Made by a program: the position numbers and the translations under genes
Part shown: positions 14,895-23,327 of the stretch, one piece after another
Layout: the number at the start of each line of letters is the position of its first letter
Numbering within the stretch: the stretch's first letter is position 1
NCBI GenBank assembly: GCA_964631865.1
Contig: CAZWAK010000003.1
Coordinates: forward strand, 57,987-121,986
Direction: 5' to 3'
Length of the DNA: 64,000 nt
Origin: JAFDVL01 sp964631865
GTDB lineage: Bacteria; Acidobacteriota; Blastocatellia; RBC074
Notes under the pieces: model-generated
Told to the model about the DNA's origin: nothing
What the model saw: the letters and a program-made list of their open reading frames with translations, nothing else
Databases searched by the model: none

Positions 14895-16010
14895 TCATAA
14901 ATTTTGCGTGATGAAATCGGCGGCTCCGAATCCGCCCGCTTTGGTCAATAGCAGCACGTCGTCTGCGCCGCACGCTTGCACCAACGGCACGCCGGGCGCA
15001 AATTCTGCGCGCGGGCAAAAGGCTGTCCAGCCGCGTGCCGCCGCAATGGCAGCCAACGTATCGCCACCAAACACTGCGAGCACGGGAACGGATCGTTGAG
15101 GGAGAATTTGCGCGACTAAGTGCGCCAGTCTTGATGTGAATGATTCGTCGAGAGAGTTTGTCGAGGTTGTCAGCACCACTCGTTGCGCAACGTTCAGCGC
15201 GGCGATGATTTCTGCCGCTGACGTTGCCGCCGTCACTTCAAGCACTGCCCAGCCGTGCTGTGCTGCGTGCGCCACCTGTCGCAACGAAGCTTCGTGCAAG
15301 CTGCCATTCACAACCAACAATGGCAAAGACAAGCTTGGGCGCACAATCGGCGCGCGTTCGAGCGGCATGACTTCCGCCAAACATTCGGCGAAGCCTGCCG
15401 CACCCGCCAGCAATTTCTTCGCCTTGAGCCAACGCGCCGCGCGCCGCAAATCATCATCCGTCTCAGCATCCGCCACATAAATCGTGGGCACGTTCGGAGC
15501 AGCAGCAGGATCAAATGATGCTACGGCCAAGTCAGTTTGTTGCGTGATGATCGTTGCAATCGAAGCTTCTCGCATCGGATTGAGCGGGTCGCGCGCAAAC
15601 GAAGATTGATCGAGCGGCAAGCCGTTGACGAATTGCACGCCATTGCGCGTGGTGCGTTGGAGCTTGGGATACGCGGGCGCGAAAAATAATTCCCGCTCGC
15701 CCGTCGCGGCAAGCAGTGCAGCCAGTTCGCTGCCCACATTGCCGCGCAACGTCGAATCGGTTTTCTTGTAAAACTGTGGGATGCCGAGTTGCACGCCCTG
15801 TTGCGCGACGTGCTGCACGCGCTGAAATGCTTCATCAGCTTTGAGGTGACGCGACTCGGTGTTGACGACCAGGACTTGGCAAGCGAAGGGAGCGAGGCTT
15901 TGGGCAGGGTCAATGACGACGAGAACTTCAATGCCTTGCTTGGCAAATTGCACGCCTGTGTCGTTCGCGCCGGTCAAGTCATCGGCGATGATGAGCAGTT
16001 GCGGCGGCAT
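14895..16010 (-). CDS. Four-carbon acid sugar kinase family protein (DUF1537)
   Basis: A 371-residue member of the DUF1537/OtnK-DtnK-LerK family, ATP-dependent kinases of four-carbon or related sugar acids. The N-terminal LIIADDLTGANDTGVQFAKQG motif is diagnostic. The YKKTDSTLRGNVGSELAALL motif and C-terminal FGGDTLAAIAAARGW and GGFGAADFI complete the two-domain fold. The start is ATG 16010, two bases after the stop of the LarA-like gene, so the two are co-translated. A longer frame reaching 16196 overlaps that gene and is rejected. The substrate is unknown. Confidence 0.88.
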   Translation of the reverse strand: MPPQLLIIADDLTGANDTGVQFAKQGIEVLVVIDPAQSLAPFACQVLVVNTESRHLKADEAFQRVQHVAQQGVQLGIPQFYKKTDSTLRGNVGSELAALLAATGERELFFAPAYPKLQRTTRNGVQFVNGLPLDQSSFARDPLNPMREASIATIITQQTDLAVASFDPAAAPNVPTIYVADAETDDDLRRAARWLKAKKLLAGAAGFAECLAEVMPLERAPIVRPSLSLPLLVVNGSLHEASLRQVAHAAQHGWAVLEVTAATSAAEIIAALNVAQRVVLTTSTNSLDESFTSRLAHLVAQILPQRSVPVLAVFGGDTLAAIAAARGWTAFCPRAEFAPGVPLVQACGADDVLLLTKAGGFGAADFITQNL

Positions 16011-16012
16011 CG

Positions 16013-17242
16013 TCAAAACGCGATGAGTGCGCCTTGTGCATCGAACAAATTCAGCGGTGCGCTGATGATTTCGACGCGGTCGCGGACTTCGTTGAGCGCG
16101 GCTTCGGACACGTACATTTCGCTGACGTGCAGCGTGTCCGTGATGCGCACGATCTTTTTCGGCGCGTAGGGATCGTGGCTCGCGCGGATGCCCCATTCAA
16201 AGGCTTGCCGGTCGGTCGCGGCGACGACGGGCAGCATCGAATGTTCATAAAACCCGCTGGTGACGGCGTTCATGTACGTCGCGTCCCAATCCACTTTGTC
16301 GAGCAAACGGCGCGTCGTCACATCCGCCAACCCGATGCCGCAAGCGTTGCCGTGCGATGCGTCGGTGATGTCGGTGACGACAATGACTTTGGTTTTCGGA
16401 TAGTCCGGCTCCGGCGTGCCCGGAATTTTCATCCGTCCGATGATGTTCGGGTCCATCCCGGAACCGCTGATGTTTTTGCCCAATTGGTCCACGATCAAAA
16501 CGTCAATGTCGCGCAACGGAAAACTCGGCATGCGTTGTTTCGCCAGCGCCAGCAACTCCGGCTCGCGCGTCAGAATTTCGGCGGGCGTTAATGCTTCGAT
16601 GATCGCCGTTTCGTCATAAGCGTTTTCAACGATGCCAACGCCGAGCACGATTTTGCCCGTCGCCAAAATGCGCCGCGCCGCCGCAGGCATAATCGTTGTC
16701 AAGCCGTACACGCCGAAGCGATGAATTTCATTCGCCAGCCGTTGTTTGCCCAAACCAATCACGCTCATTTTCACGAGACCGCTTTCGTAATCGCCGTGAA
16801 ACGCGGTGTGCGGCTTGATGCGATTCAGCAGGATCACGCCATCCGATTCATAGCCGAACTTGTCCATGAAAATCTTCATCTCCAAGCCCGTGCTGTCCAA
16901 CTCGACGACCTCCATCGAAGAGCGAATCGGACAACCCATCGCCTCTTCGGTCACGCCGTAGGACGCGAGGATTTCGCGTTGGCCTTCCGCCGTTGCGCCG
17001 CCGTGACTGCCCATCGCCGGAATGATGAACGGTGCGCCGCCACAAGCTTTGACGGCCTCCGCAACGGCTTTGGCAATGCGCGCGATGTTGGCAATGCCGC
17101 GACTGCCGACGGTGACGGCAATGCGCGCGCCGGGCGCGATTTGCAACTTGGCGGTGACTTGTGCGTGAACGGTTGTTTCGATGTCGGCGAGAATTTCGCG
17201 CGGGAATTGTTGGCGGATTTTGGTGAAGTGATACGAGTTCAT
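16013..17242 (-). CDS. LarA-like (lactate racemase N-terminal domain) protein
   Basis: A 409-residue protein resembling the LarA/DUF2088 group. It shows GSRGIANIARIAKAVAEAVK, AMGSHGGATAEGQREIL, and VILLNRIKPHTAFHGDYESGL, segments shared by LarA-like racemases and related hydro-lyases. LarA proper uses a nickel-pincer cofactor; none of the larB/C/E cofactor genes is in the window, so nickel-pincer activity is doubtful. Its coupling to a DUF1537 kinase suggests catabolism of a hydroxy acid or sugar acid. The ATG sits one base after the CDF stop, with the ribosome binding site AGGA inside that gene's end. Confidence 0.75.
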   Translation of the reverse strand: MNSYHFTKIRQQFPREILADIETTVHAQVTAKLQIAPGARIAVTVGSRGIANIARIAKAVAEAVKACGGAPFIIPAMGSHGGATAEGQREILASYGVTEEAMGCPIRSSMEVVELDSTGLEMKIFMDKFGYESDGVILLNRIKPHTAFHGDYESGLVKMSVIGLGKQRLANEIHRFGVYGLTTIMPAAARRILATGKIVLGVGIVENAYDETAIIEALTPAEILTREPELLALAKQRMPSFPLRDIDVLIVDQLGKNISGSGMDPNIIGRMKIPGTPEPDYPKTKVIVVTDITDASHGNACGIGLADVTTRRLLDKVDWDATYMNAVTSGFYEHSMLPVVAATDRQAFEWGIRASHDPYAPKKIVRITDTLHVSEMYVSEAALNEVRDRVEIISAPLNLFDAQGALIAF

Positions 17243-17243
17243 G

Positions 17244-18161
17244 TCATCCTGCTTTCGCTAAAGTTTGATCGAGCATCGCAATCGGCTCGACGTGAATGGT
17301 GGCAATGACGCGCCCGAATTGCGCTTCCAATCGGCGTTCGATTTCCTCAGTCAAATCGTGCGTTTTGATGTGATCGCGTTCGATAGCGGGTTGCATGTGC
17401 AAGTGCATTTCAATGTACATCGTGCCGCCTTGAATGCGCGAACGAATGTCGTGCGCGGAATGAACGCCAGGCACATTGGTAACAAGCTCGGCGATGCGTT
17501 CGGCGGGCACGGGCGCGGCGTCTACGAGTACGGGAACCGTCGCCTTGAAAATCTTGTAGCCGTTCCACGCGATGACGACCGCGATGCCAAGCGCGATGAT
17601 CGGGTCAAGCCAAATGTAGCCGAGTTTGACCAAGCCCAATCCCGCGAGCACGGAACAACTCACCAGCACATCGCTGCGCGTGTGAACGGCGTCAGCAATC
17701 AGGAATTCGCTTTTCAACCGCTTGCCTTCGCGGTGTTCATACACCGTGACGATGATGTTGACGATGATCGTGGCGATCATCACGCCGATGGTCAACGCGC
17801 TGATTTCAGGCGGATGCGGCGATGGTGTGATGAGGCGTGAAACTGCCGAGACCGCGATTTGATAGCACGTCACGAAGAGAAAGCCTGCAATCGCAAAGGC
17901 CGCGAGCGTTTCAAATTTCGCGTGCCCATACGGATGCTCGTCGTCCGGTTCGGCAGTCGCGTATTTCATAATCACGAGGCCGACGATGTTGTTGAGCGAA
18001 TCTACGGACGAATGCACAGCATCGCTGATGACGCTGAGGCTGCCGGCGAGAATGCCGGCGATGAACTTGCCGATGACGACGGCGATGTTCAGCGCGAGCG
18101 TGATGAGCAGCACGCGGCGCACGCCGCGTTTATAATCCTGCATTTTGACGTTGGGTTCCAT
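17244..18161 (-). CDS. Cation diffusion facilitator (CDF) family transporter
   Basis: A 305-residue CDF exporter of divalent metals. Transmembrane segments start at VLLITLALNIAVVIGKFIAG. The metal-site helix contains SDAVHSSVDSLNNIVGL, followed by DDEHPYGHAKFETLAAF, typical of the family. The second site helix has IADAVHTRSDVLVS. A cytoplasmic C-terminal dimerisation domain (HDIRSRIQGGTMYIEMHLHM) is present. It likely exports Zn, Fe, Co or Mn across the inner membrane, and the metal cannot be read from the sequence. It is embedded in a minus-strand operon with the LarA-like gene, whose metal dependence could be the link. Confidence 0.93.
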   Translation of the reverse strand: MEPNVKMQDYKRGVRRVLLITLALNIAVVIGKFIAGILAGSLSVISDAVHSSVDSLNNIVGLVIMKYATAEPDDEHPYGHAKFETLAAFAIAGFLFVTCYQIAVSAVSRLITPSPHPPEISALTIGVMIATIIVNIIVTVYEHREGKRLKSEFLIADAVHTRSDVLVSCSVLAGLGLVKLGYIWLDPIIALGIAVVIAWNGYKIFKATVPVLVDAAPVPAERIAELVTNVPGVHSAHDIRSRIQGGTMYIEMHLHMQPAIERDHIKTHDLTEEIERRLEAQFGRVIATIHVEPIAMLDQTLAKAG

Positions 18162-18171
18162 GCGGCAGCAA

Positions 18172-18855
18172 TTAGTCCTCTTTATGCTTCTGTACCCACG
18201 CGCGAAAAGCCCCGGTCATCTTGTTAATGTCACGGATTTTGCCGGGCGTTAGGAACGATGCTAACGAATCAGGCGCAAGGAAGGGGAATAAATCACTGGT
18301 CAGAATTTCTTCGTAATGCTCTTCTGCCAACAGATAGAACCGCATCTGCTGCCCGTCGTAAATCCACACTTCCGTCACACCTAAGCTCGCATATATCGGT
18401 AGCTTGTTCATCGAAGGATGCGAGAGATCAATTTCAACCACAAGGTCGGGGCCGGGATCAATCTCCAGGTCTATGGTTTCTTTGTCTTCGACCAACGCGG
18501 CGCGGCGGATGTAAAAGCAATCATCCGGCTCCGTCCCGCGCGCTGCTTCCGGCAGCTTGAAGGTCATCGAACCTAAACTGATAAATCCCAATTTCAATTC
18601 GCTCGTTAAGACCGACAACAGATGCGAAAATAACACCTTCAAACTTTCGTGACGGGGCGACAGCGTCATGATTTCCAACCTCCCTTGATCGTAGCTGAGT
18701 CGGATCGAACTGCTATCGGTAATTTGCGACAACAAATATTCATACTCCGCCCACGGCACATTGGGCAAAAACAGCCGCGCGTCTTCCGGTAAAGTCGTAA
18801 TCAGATGCAAATGGTCAGCCGTAATTAAGTGATTGGAAGCCAGTGTGCTCATCAT
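18172..18855 (-). CDS. Uma2 family (DUF820) protein
   Basis: A 227-residue Uma2 protein with the nuclease-like core: IRLSYDQGRLEIMTLSPRHE, EPDDCFYI, and PDLVVEIDLSHPSMNKLPIYASLGVTEVWIY. Compared with the copy at 10128-10682 it has a longer N-terminal extension and lacks the HAMCVDRIDE segment, so the two are distant paralogues. The ATG at 18855 overlaps the stop of the GMC gene (ATGA), fixing the start and indicating translational coupling. No function is known. Confidence 0.87.
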   Translation of the reverse strand: MMSTLASNHLITADHLHLITTLPEDARLFLPNVPWAEYEYLLSQITDSSSIRLSYDQGRLEIMTLSPRHESLKVLFSHLLSVLTSELKLGFISLGSMTFKLPEAARGTEPDDCFYIRRAALVEDKETIDLEIDPGPDLVVEIDLSHPSMNKLPIYASLGVTEVWIYDGQQMRFYLLAEEHYEEILTSDLFPFLAPDSLASFLTPGKIRDINKMTGAFRAWVQKHKED

Positions 18856-20558
18856 AAATTTCCTTTTTTCGACTCGCTCACCAGATAATCGCACGCCCGC
18901 GCCGTAATCGCCATCATGGTCAGCGTCGGGTTCTGGCAACCTTGCGAGACGAAGCACGCGCCGTCGGTGACGAACACATTTTTCGCATCGTGCAGTTGAT
19001 TGAATTTGTTCAGGACAGATTTCTTCGCATCGTTGCCCATCCGCGCGGTGCCGACTTCGTGAATGCACAGGCCGGGGTTCGAGAGCGTTTCGTTTTTGTA
19101 GTGAATCTCGAAGCCTGCTGCCGTCACCATTTCCATCATCGTCACAATTTGATCTTTCGCCATCGCGCGTTCGTTGTCGGAGTATTGGCAATCAATGTGC
19201 GCGACGGGAATGCCCCACGCATCATTCTTGTCTTGGTTGATCGTCACTTTGTTTTCAAAGCGCGGCAACATCTCGCCGAACGCGCCAATCCAGAACGGCG
19301 GCGCATCGGGCGTTTCGCGGATCAGGCGTTTCAATTCCGGGCCGAAGCCGGAGATGTTGTGCAGATGCAAAGGCCGCATGCCTTTTTGCACTTGCGCCTG
19401 AATGCCGTAGCCGCGCAAAAAGTCGGGATGTTTTTCGTTGATGTTGCGAAACTTTGGAATGTAAATGCCGTTGTTGCGGCCTTCGTCAAGCGGCGTTTGC
19501 GTCTTCGCGGTTTGCGGGACGATGCCGCCGACGCTGATCGAATAGGTGTGATCCATCAGGTAATGACCGAGCGCGCCTGACGAATTGCCGAAGCCTTCGG
19601 GATGTTGCCGCGAGGCGGAGTTGAGCAAAATGCGCGTGGATTCAATCGTCGAAGCGCACAGCACAATCACTTTGGCAAAGACTTCCTGCGCGCGCTTCGT
19701 CGTTTGATCTATGAACGCGACGCCTTTCGCGTGGCTCGTGTTCGTGTCAATGATGAGGTGCGAAACGACGGCGTTTGGACGCAACGTCATTCGCCCGGTT
19801 TTCGCCGCAGCGGGCAACGTGGAGCCAGGACTCGAATAATACGAATGCGTGTCGCAGCCGCGTTCGCAATGGCCGCAGTAATGACACGCGGCGCGTCCGT
19901 TGTGCGCCTTCGTCAACATCGCCACGCGCCCAATCGTGACGCGACGGTCTTTCCAATTCGCGTGGACGGCTTTCTTGAATAACTCTTCGCCACACGTCAT
20001 CGGCATCGGTGGCAAGTATACGGAGTCGGGCAATTGCGGCAGGTTTTCCATCGAGCCGCTGATGCCGATAAATTTCTCGACGTATTCGTACCAGGGCTTC
20101 AACTCTTCGTAACTGAACGGCCAGTCTTCGCCATACCCATCGCGGCTCGCGGCTTTGAATTCGTAATCCGACAAGCGATACGATTGCCGTCCCCACATAA
20201 TCGAACGGCCACCAACCTGTCGCCCGCGAATCCAATCAAACGGCTTGCCCGTCGGCGTTGTGTACGGGTTGTCTACGTCATCCACAAAAAAGTGATTGGC
20301 ATATTCGGTGCAGGCGTAGCATTTGGATTGAATCGGCTGGCGCGCTTTGAAAACCTGCGTTTGATCTTTGACGCCGCGATACTTCACTTCGTATGGCCAT
20401 TGCAACATGCGGTAATCTTTGACCGGATCGGTTTTGCGCCCGGCTTCGAGGACGATGACGCGCATGCCTTTTTCCGCGAGTTCTTTCGCAGCCCAGCCGC
20501 CCGTTGCACCGGAGCCGACGACGATTGCATCGTAGACGTTACTTTTTGTTTGTGCCAT
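18852..20558 (-). CDS. GMC-family FAD oxidoreductase with cysteine cluster
   Basis: A 568-residue flavoprotein. The FAD-binding dinucleotide fold is AIVVGSGATGGWAAKELAEKG at the N-terminus, and the GMC C-terminus HEVGTARMGNDAKKSVLNKF includes the catalytic region and is followed by FVTDGACFVSQGCQNPTLTMMA. A cluster CHYCGHCERGCDTHSYYSS in the middle looks like an iron-sulfur or zinc-binding insertion. It is typical of the bacterial GMC group that includes gluconate 2-dehydrogenase and glycoside 3-dehydrogenase large subunits. The Tat-exported small subunit that often accompanies these enzymes is not seen here. A paralogue lies at 30177-31799. Confidence 0.9.
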   Translation of the reverse strand: MAQTKSNVYDAIVVGSGATGGWAAKELAEKGMRVIVLEAGRKTDPVKDYRMLQWPYEVKYRGVKDQTQVFKARQPIQSKCYACTEYANHFFVDDVDNPYTTPTGKPFDWIRGRQVGGRSIMWGRQSYRLSDYEFKAASRDGYGEDWPFSYEELKPWYEYVEKFIGISGSMENLPQLPDSVYLPPMPMTCGEELFKKAVHANWKDRRVTIGRVAMLTKAHNGRAACHYCGHCERGCDTHSYYSSPGSTLPAAAKTGRMTLRPNAVVSHLIIDTNTSHAKGVAFIDQTTKRAQEVFAKVIVLCASTIESTRILLNSASRQHPEGFGNSSGALGHYLMDHTYSISVGGIVPQTAKTQTPLDEGRNNGIYIPKFRNINEKHPDFLRGYGIQAQVQKGMRPLHLHNISGFGPELKRLIRETPDAPPFWIGAFGEMLPRFENKVTINQDKNDAWGIPVAHIDCQYSDNERAMAKDQIVTMMEMVTAAGFEIHYKNETLSNPGLCIHEVGTARMGNDAKKSVLNKFNQLHDAKNVFVTDGACFVSQGCQNPTLTMMAITARACDYLVSESKKGNL

Positions 20559-20682
20559 TTTTCTGTGCTCGTTTGTGGGTTAGTGATTGCCGCGCGGTTC
20601 GCGCAACGTTGCCAAACTGTTTTCTTATGCTCAGAACCGCCAGCGGATTATAGCGCAAGCCCGCACCGCCACGAAGCCGCAG

Positions 20683-20711
20683 TTGCATCTGTTCGCTTGG
20701 CACGGAATAAT
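20683..20711 (+). promoter_or_regulatory. Possible mutY promoter giving a leaderless mRNA
   Basis: TTGCAT at 20683-20688, a 17-bp spacer, and AATAAT at 20706-20711. The expected start at about 20718-20720 coincides with the mutY ATG at 20720, and no ribosome binding site precedes that ATG. Confidence 0.35.
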
Positions 20712-20719
20712 TTTTGCCC

Positions 20720-21838
20720 ATGACTTCGCTTGCCAACAACTCAACTGTCGCGGCTGCTGTATTGGATTGGTTCGATCAATTGCAAGTGCCACTGCCGTGG
20801 CGCGGCAGCCGCGAGCCGTATCGGATTTGGCTCTCGGAAATCATGTTGCAGCAAACGCGGATTGCCGCCGTTGAGAGTTACTATGAACGCTTTTTGTCAC
20901 GCTTCCCCACAATCGAAACCCTCGCCGCCGCGCCGTTGGATGATGTGCTGAAAGCTTGGGAAGGCTTGGGCTATTACTCGCGCGCCCGCAATCTGCATCG
21001 CTTTGCCAACTGCATCGTCAACGAACATCACGGCCAATTCCCGGCCACCGCCGAAGCCTTGCAACAATTGCCGGGCATCGGTCGCTACACGGCGGCGGCG
21101 CTGGCCAGCATCGCGTTCAATCAACGGGTCGCGGTGCTGGATGGTAACGTGATGCGGGTGTTGGCGCGCTTGACGGACTTTGCCGAAGACATCACACAGC
21201 CTCGTGCGCAGCAACAGCTTTGGGATGTGGCCGAATCCTTGTTGCCCGCAGAGCGACCCGGCGATTACAACCAGGCGTTGATGGATTTGGGACGCTTGGT
21301 TTGTGTGCCGCGTCGTCCGCATTGCGAATCCTGTCCGTTGCAAACGCATTGTCTGGCGTTCGCGCATCACACCACCAACCAACGCCCGGTCAAAAAACCG
21401 AAAGCGCCGCGCCAAAACGTGTGCGCGGTCGCCGCCGTGATTCGAGATCAACAGGATCGGTTGTTGTTGGTGCAACGTCCGGCGCAGGGATTATGGGGCG
21501 GATTGTGGGCGCTGCCCGGCGGTTTGTGTGAAACGGAGGAATCGTTGGCCGAGGCATTGCATCGCACGTTGCGCGCAACGCTGCAACTGGAAATCACTGT
21601 TGCGGAGCAAATGGCGGTTGCGACGCAAGACCTCACACATTTGCGGATGACCCTGCGCGCTTTTGCGTGCCAGATCACAGCAGGATTGCCGGAAGCTGTC
21701 GGCGTCGCCGCATTCGCGTGGGTTTCTACTACAGAGTTGGATCGTTACAGTTTGGGCAAAGCCGACCGAGCCATCGTGAACGCGCTCAATCAATGGCAGC
21801 CGCGTTTGTTTGAAGAGTTGAATTCTCCGGCTCAGTAG
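20720..21838 (+). CDS. mutY: A/G-specific adenine DNA glycosylase
   Basis: A 372-residue MutY, which removes adenine mispaired with 8-oxoguanine. The HhH-GPD core is present: catalytic Glu region SEIMLQQTRIAAVESYYERF, hairpin LPGIGRYTAAALASIAF, and catalytic Asp in VLDGNVMRVLARL. The iron-sulfur cysteines CVPRRPHCESCPLQTHC follow the C-x6-C-x2-C-x5-C pattern. A C-terminal NUDIX-like 8-oxoG recognition domain (GGLWALPGGLCETEESLAEA) completes it. The start at ATG 20720 is chosen over a TTG two codons upstream. It is divergent from the GMC gene and immediately upstream of the cysteine operon promoter, which lies inside its last codons. Confidence 0.95.
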   Translation: MTSLANNSTVAAAVLDWFDQLQVPLPWRGSREPYRIWLSEIMLQQTRIAAVESYYERFLSRFPTIETLAAAPLDDVLKAWEGLGYYSRARNLHRFANCIVNEHHGQFPATAEALQQLPGIGRYTAAALASIAFNQRVAVLDGNVMRVLARLTDFAEDITQPRAQQQLWDVAESLLPAERPGDYNQALMDLGRLVCVPRRPHCESCPLQTHCLAFAHHTTNQRPVKKPKAPRQNVCAVAAVIRDQQDRLLLVQRPAQGLWGGLWALPGGLCETEESLAEALHRTLRATLQLEITVAEQMAVATQDLTHLRMTLRAFACQITAGLPEAVGVAAFAWVSTTELDRYSLGKADRAIVNALNQWQPRLFEELNSPAQ

Positions 21839-21846
21839 TCTATAGT
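21818..21846 (+). promoter_or_regulatory. Sigma-70 promoter of the cysteine operon
   Basis: TTGAAT at 21818-21823, a 17-bp spacer, and TATAGT at 21841-21846. It overlaps the end of mutY. The predicted start near 21853 gives a leader of about 65 nt before the cysM ATG, containing a three-codon mini-ORF (ATG at 21873) and the Cys-rich ORF at 21902. Confidence 0.6.
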
Positions 21847-21901
21847 GCCTCGCGTTGTTCATTTGCAATTCTATGAGGAGTTAAGGTCGAACGAATTCTT
21901 T

Positions 21902-21943
21902 ATGACGTGTTGTTGTTATGAATCCTGTTGCTGTTGTCGCTAA
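21902..21943 (+). CDS. Cysteine-rich leader peptide (upstream ORF), candidate attenuator
   Basis: A 13-codon ORF encoding MTCCCYESCCCCR: seven of thirteen codons are Cys (six TGT, one TGC). It starts 16 nt before the cysM ATG and ends 25 nt inside cysM in another frame. Polycysteine short ORFs in front of cysteine or sulfur genes act as cysteine-responsive attenuators in mycobacteria, where CysM-CysO-Mec also occurs. Here the downstream gene is a cysteine synthase in the same kind of operon. The upstream ribosome binding site is weak (AAGG 15 nt away), and part of the Cys run arises opposite Val/Ala codons of cysM, so translation needs proof. Confidence 0.5.
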   Translation: MTCCCYESCCCCR

Positions 21944-22844
21944 CAACCAGCGCGCGTCTTTGCTCGACCTCATCGGAAACACACCGCTCCTACAGCTCCA
22001 AACGATCAATCCCAATCCGAGCGTGGCAGTTTTCGCAAAGGCCGAGTGGGCGAATCCGGGCGGTTCGGTCAAAGACCGCGCGGCCCTGAAAATGATTCTG
22101 GCAGGCGAGCAAAGCGGCGCGCTCACACCTGAGAAAACCATCATTGACGCCACGAGCGGTAACACCGGCATTGCCTACGCGATGATCGGTGCGGCGCGCG
22201 GCTACAAAGTGAAATTGTGTTTGCCGAAAAATGCCAGCGAAGAGCGCAAACGCACGTTGCAGGCGTTTGGAGCCGAGTTGGTCTACACTGATCCGCTCGC
22301 CGGAACGGACGGCGCAATCATCGCCGTGCGCGAAATCGTCGCGGCGAATCCGGACGAATATTTTTATCCCGATCAGTACAACAATCCCGCGAATTGGCAG
22401 GCGCATTACGAAACAACGGCAGTCGAAATCTACGAACAAACGGCTGGGCGGATCACACATTTCATCGCGGGCTTGGGCACGACGGGCACGTTTGTCGGCA
22501 CGGCACGACGCTTGCGCGAACTGAATCCCAACATCAAACTGATTTCGATGCAGCCCGATTCGCCGTTTCACGGCCTCGAAGGTATGAAGCACATCGAGAC
22601 CGCGATTGTGCCGGGCATTTACGATCCGACGATTGCACACGAAAACCTCGAAGTCAGCACCGAAGACGCGTTGGCGATGGTCAAAACCTTAGCGCGGCGC
22701 GAAGGATGGTTCGTCGGCATCTCGGCGGGCGCAAACATCGTGGCGGCGTTGCGCGTCGCGGGGCAATTGAACGAAGGCGTCGTCGTCACAATCTTGTGCG
22801 ACAGCGCCGCGAAATATTTGAGCGATAAATTTTGGGACGAATGA
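21918..22844 (+). CDS. cysM: Cysteine synthase, CysM type
   Basis: A 308-residue PLP-dependent beta-replacement enzyme. The signature LLDLIGNTPLLQL and the PLP Lys52 in NPGGSVKDRAALKMI identify the CysK/CysM family. TSGNTGIAYAMIGAARGYK binds the substrate carboxylate and GLGTTGTFVGTARRLRE the PLP phosphate. The next two genes encode a JAMM peptidase and a CysO-like sulfur carrier fused to MoeB, so the likely sulfur donor is a protein thiocarboxylate, as for mycobacterial CysM, instead of free sulfide. No ribosome binding site lies within 12 bp of the ATG, and the start codon is inside the Cys-rich ORF, so initiation may be coupled to it. Confidence 0.93.
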   Translation: MNPVAVVANNQRASLLDLIGNTPLLQLQTINPNPSVAVFAKAEWANPGGSVKDRAALKMILAGEQSGALTPEKTIIDATSGNTGIAYAMIGAARGYKVKLCLPKNASEERKRTLQAFGAELVYTDPLAGTDGAIIAVREIVAANPDEYFYPDQYNNPANWQAHYETTAVEIYEQTAGRITHFIAGLGTTGTFVGTARRLRELNPNIKLISMQPDSPFHGLEGMKHIETAIVPGIYDPTIAHENLEVSTEDALAMVKTLARREGWFVGISAGANIVAALRVAGQLNEGVVVTILCDSAAKYLSDKFWDE

Positions 22845-23327
22845 ATGGCTGTCAAAGTTACGCAGCAACATCTTGATGAAATCCGCCAACACGGCGAGCG
22901 CACGTTTCCTGAAGAATGCGGCGGCTTGTTGCTCGGCGTGTTGGACGGCGAAACGCGCGTGATTCACGAAACGCTGCCGCTGGAAAATATCCGCAAAGAC
23001 TCGCGCCACAATCGCGTCGAGATCAGCCCGCTCGATTACGCCAAAGCGGAACGCGAGGCAACGAAACGCGGCTTGGGCGTGTGGGGTTATTACCACTCGC
23101 ACCCGAATCATCCCGCGATTCCATCGGGCTTTGATTTGGATCACGCGCCGTTCGTCGAATGGTCGTATTTGATCGTGTCGGTGCGCGATGGCACGGCGCA
23201 GGAAATCCGTGCCTGGACAGTGCGCGAAGACCGGTCACAATTTGACGAAGAAGAGATCGAAATGAACCGCAAAGAACACGAAGAGCACAAAGGAGATTTT
23301 GTGACTGAACAAAACATCAGGCGATAA
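22845..23327 (+). CDS. Mec-like JAMM (M67) metallopeptidase
   Basis: A 160-residue JAB1/MPN/Mov34 zinc peptidase. The JAMM motif is complete: Glu in FPEECGG (residue 23 or 24), H84-x-H86, seven residues, S94-x-x-D97. It starts directly after the cysM stop. In Mycobacterium, Mec releases cysteine from the CysO-Cys adduct made by CysM. The same role is likely here, and it may also cut the CysO domain away from the MoeB fusion encoded next. The last 20 residues (starting MNRKEHEEHKGD) are encoded by hairpin repeat family C and are probably not part of the fold. Confidence 0.9.
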   Translation: MAVKVTQQHLDEIRQHGERTFPEECGGLLLGVLDGETRVIHETLPLENIRKDSRHNRVEISPLDYAKAEREATKRGLGVWGYYHSHPNHPAIPSGFDLDHAPFVEWSYLIVSVRDGTAQEIRAWTVREDRSQFDEEEIEMNRKEHEEHKGDFVTEQNIRR

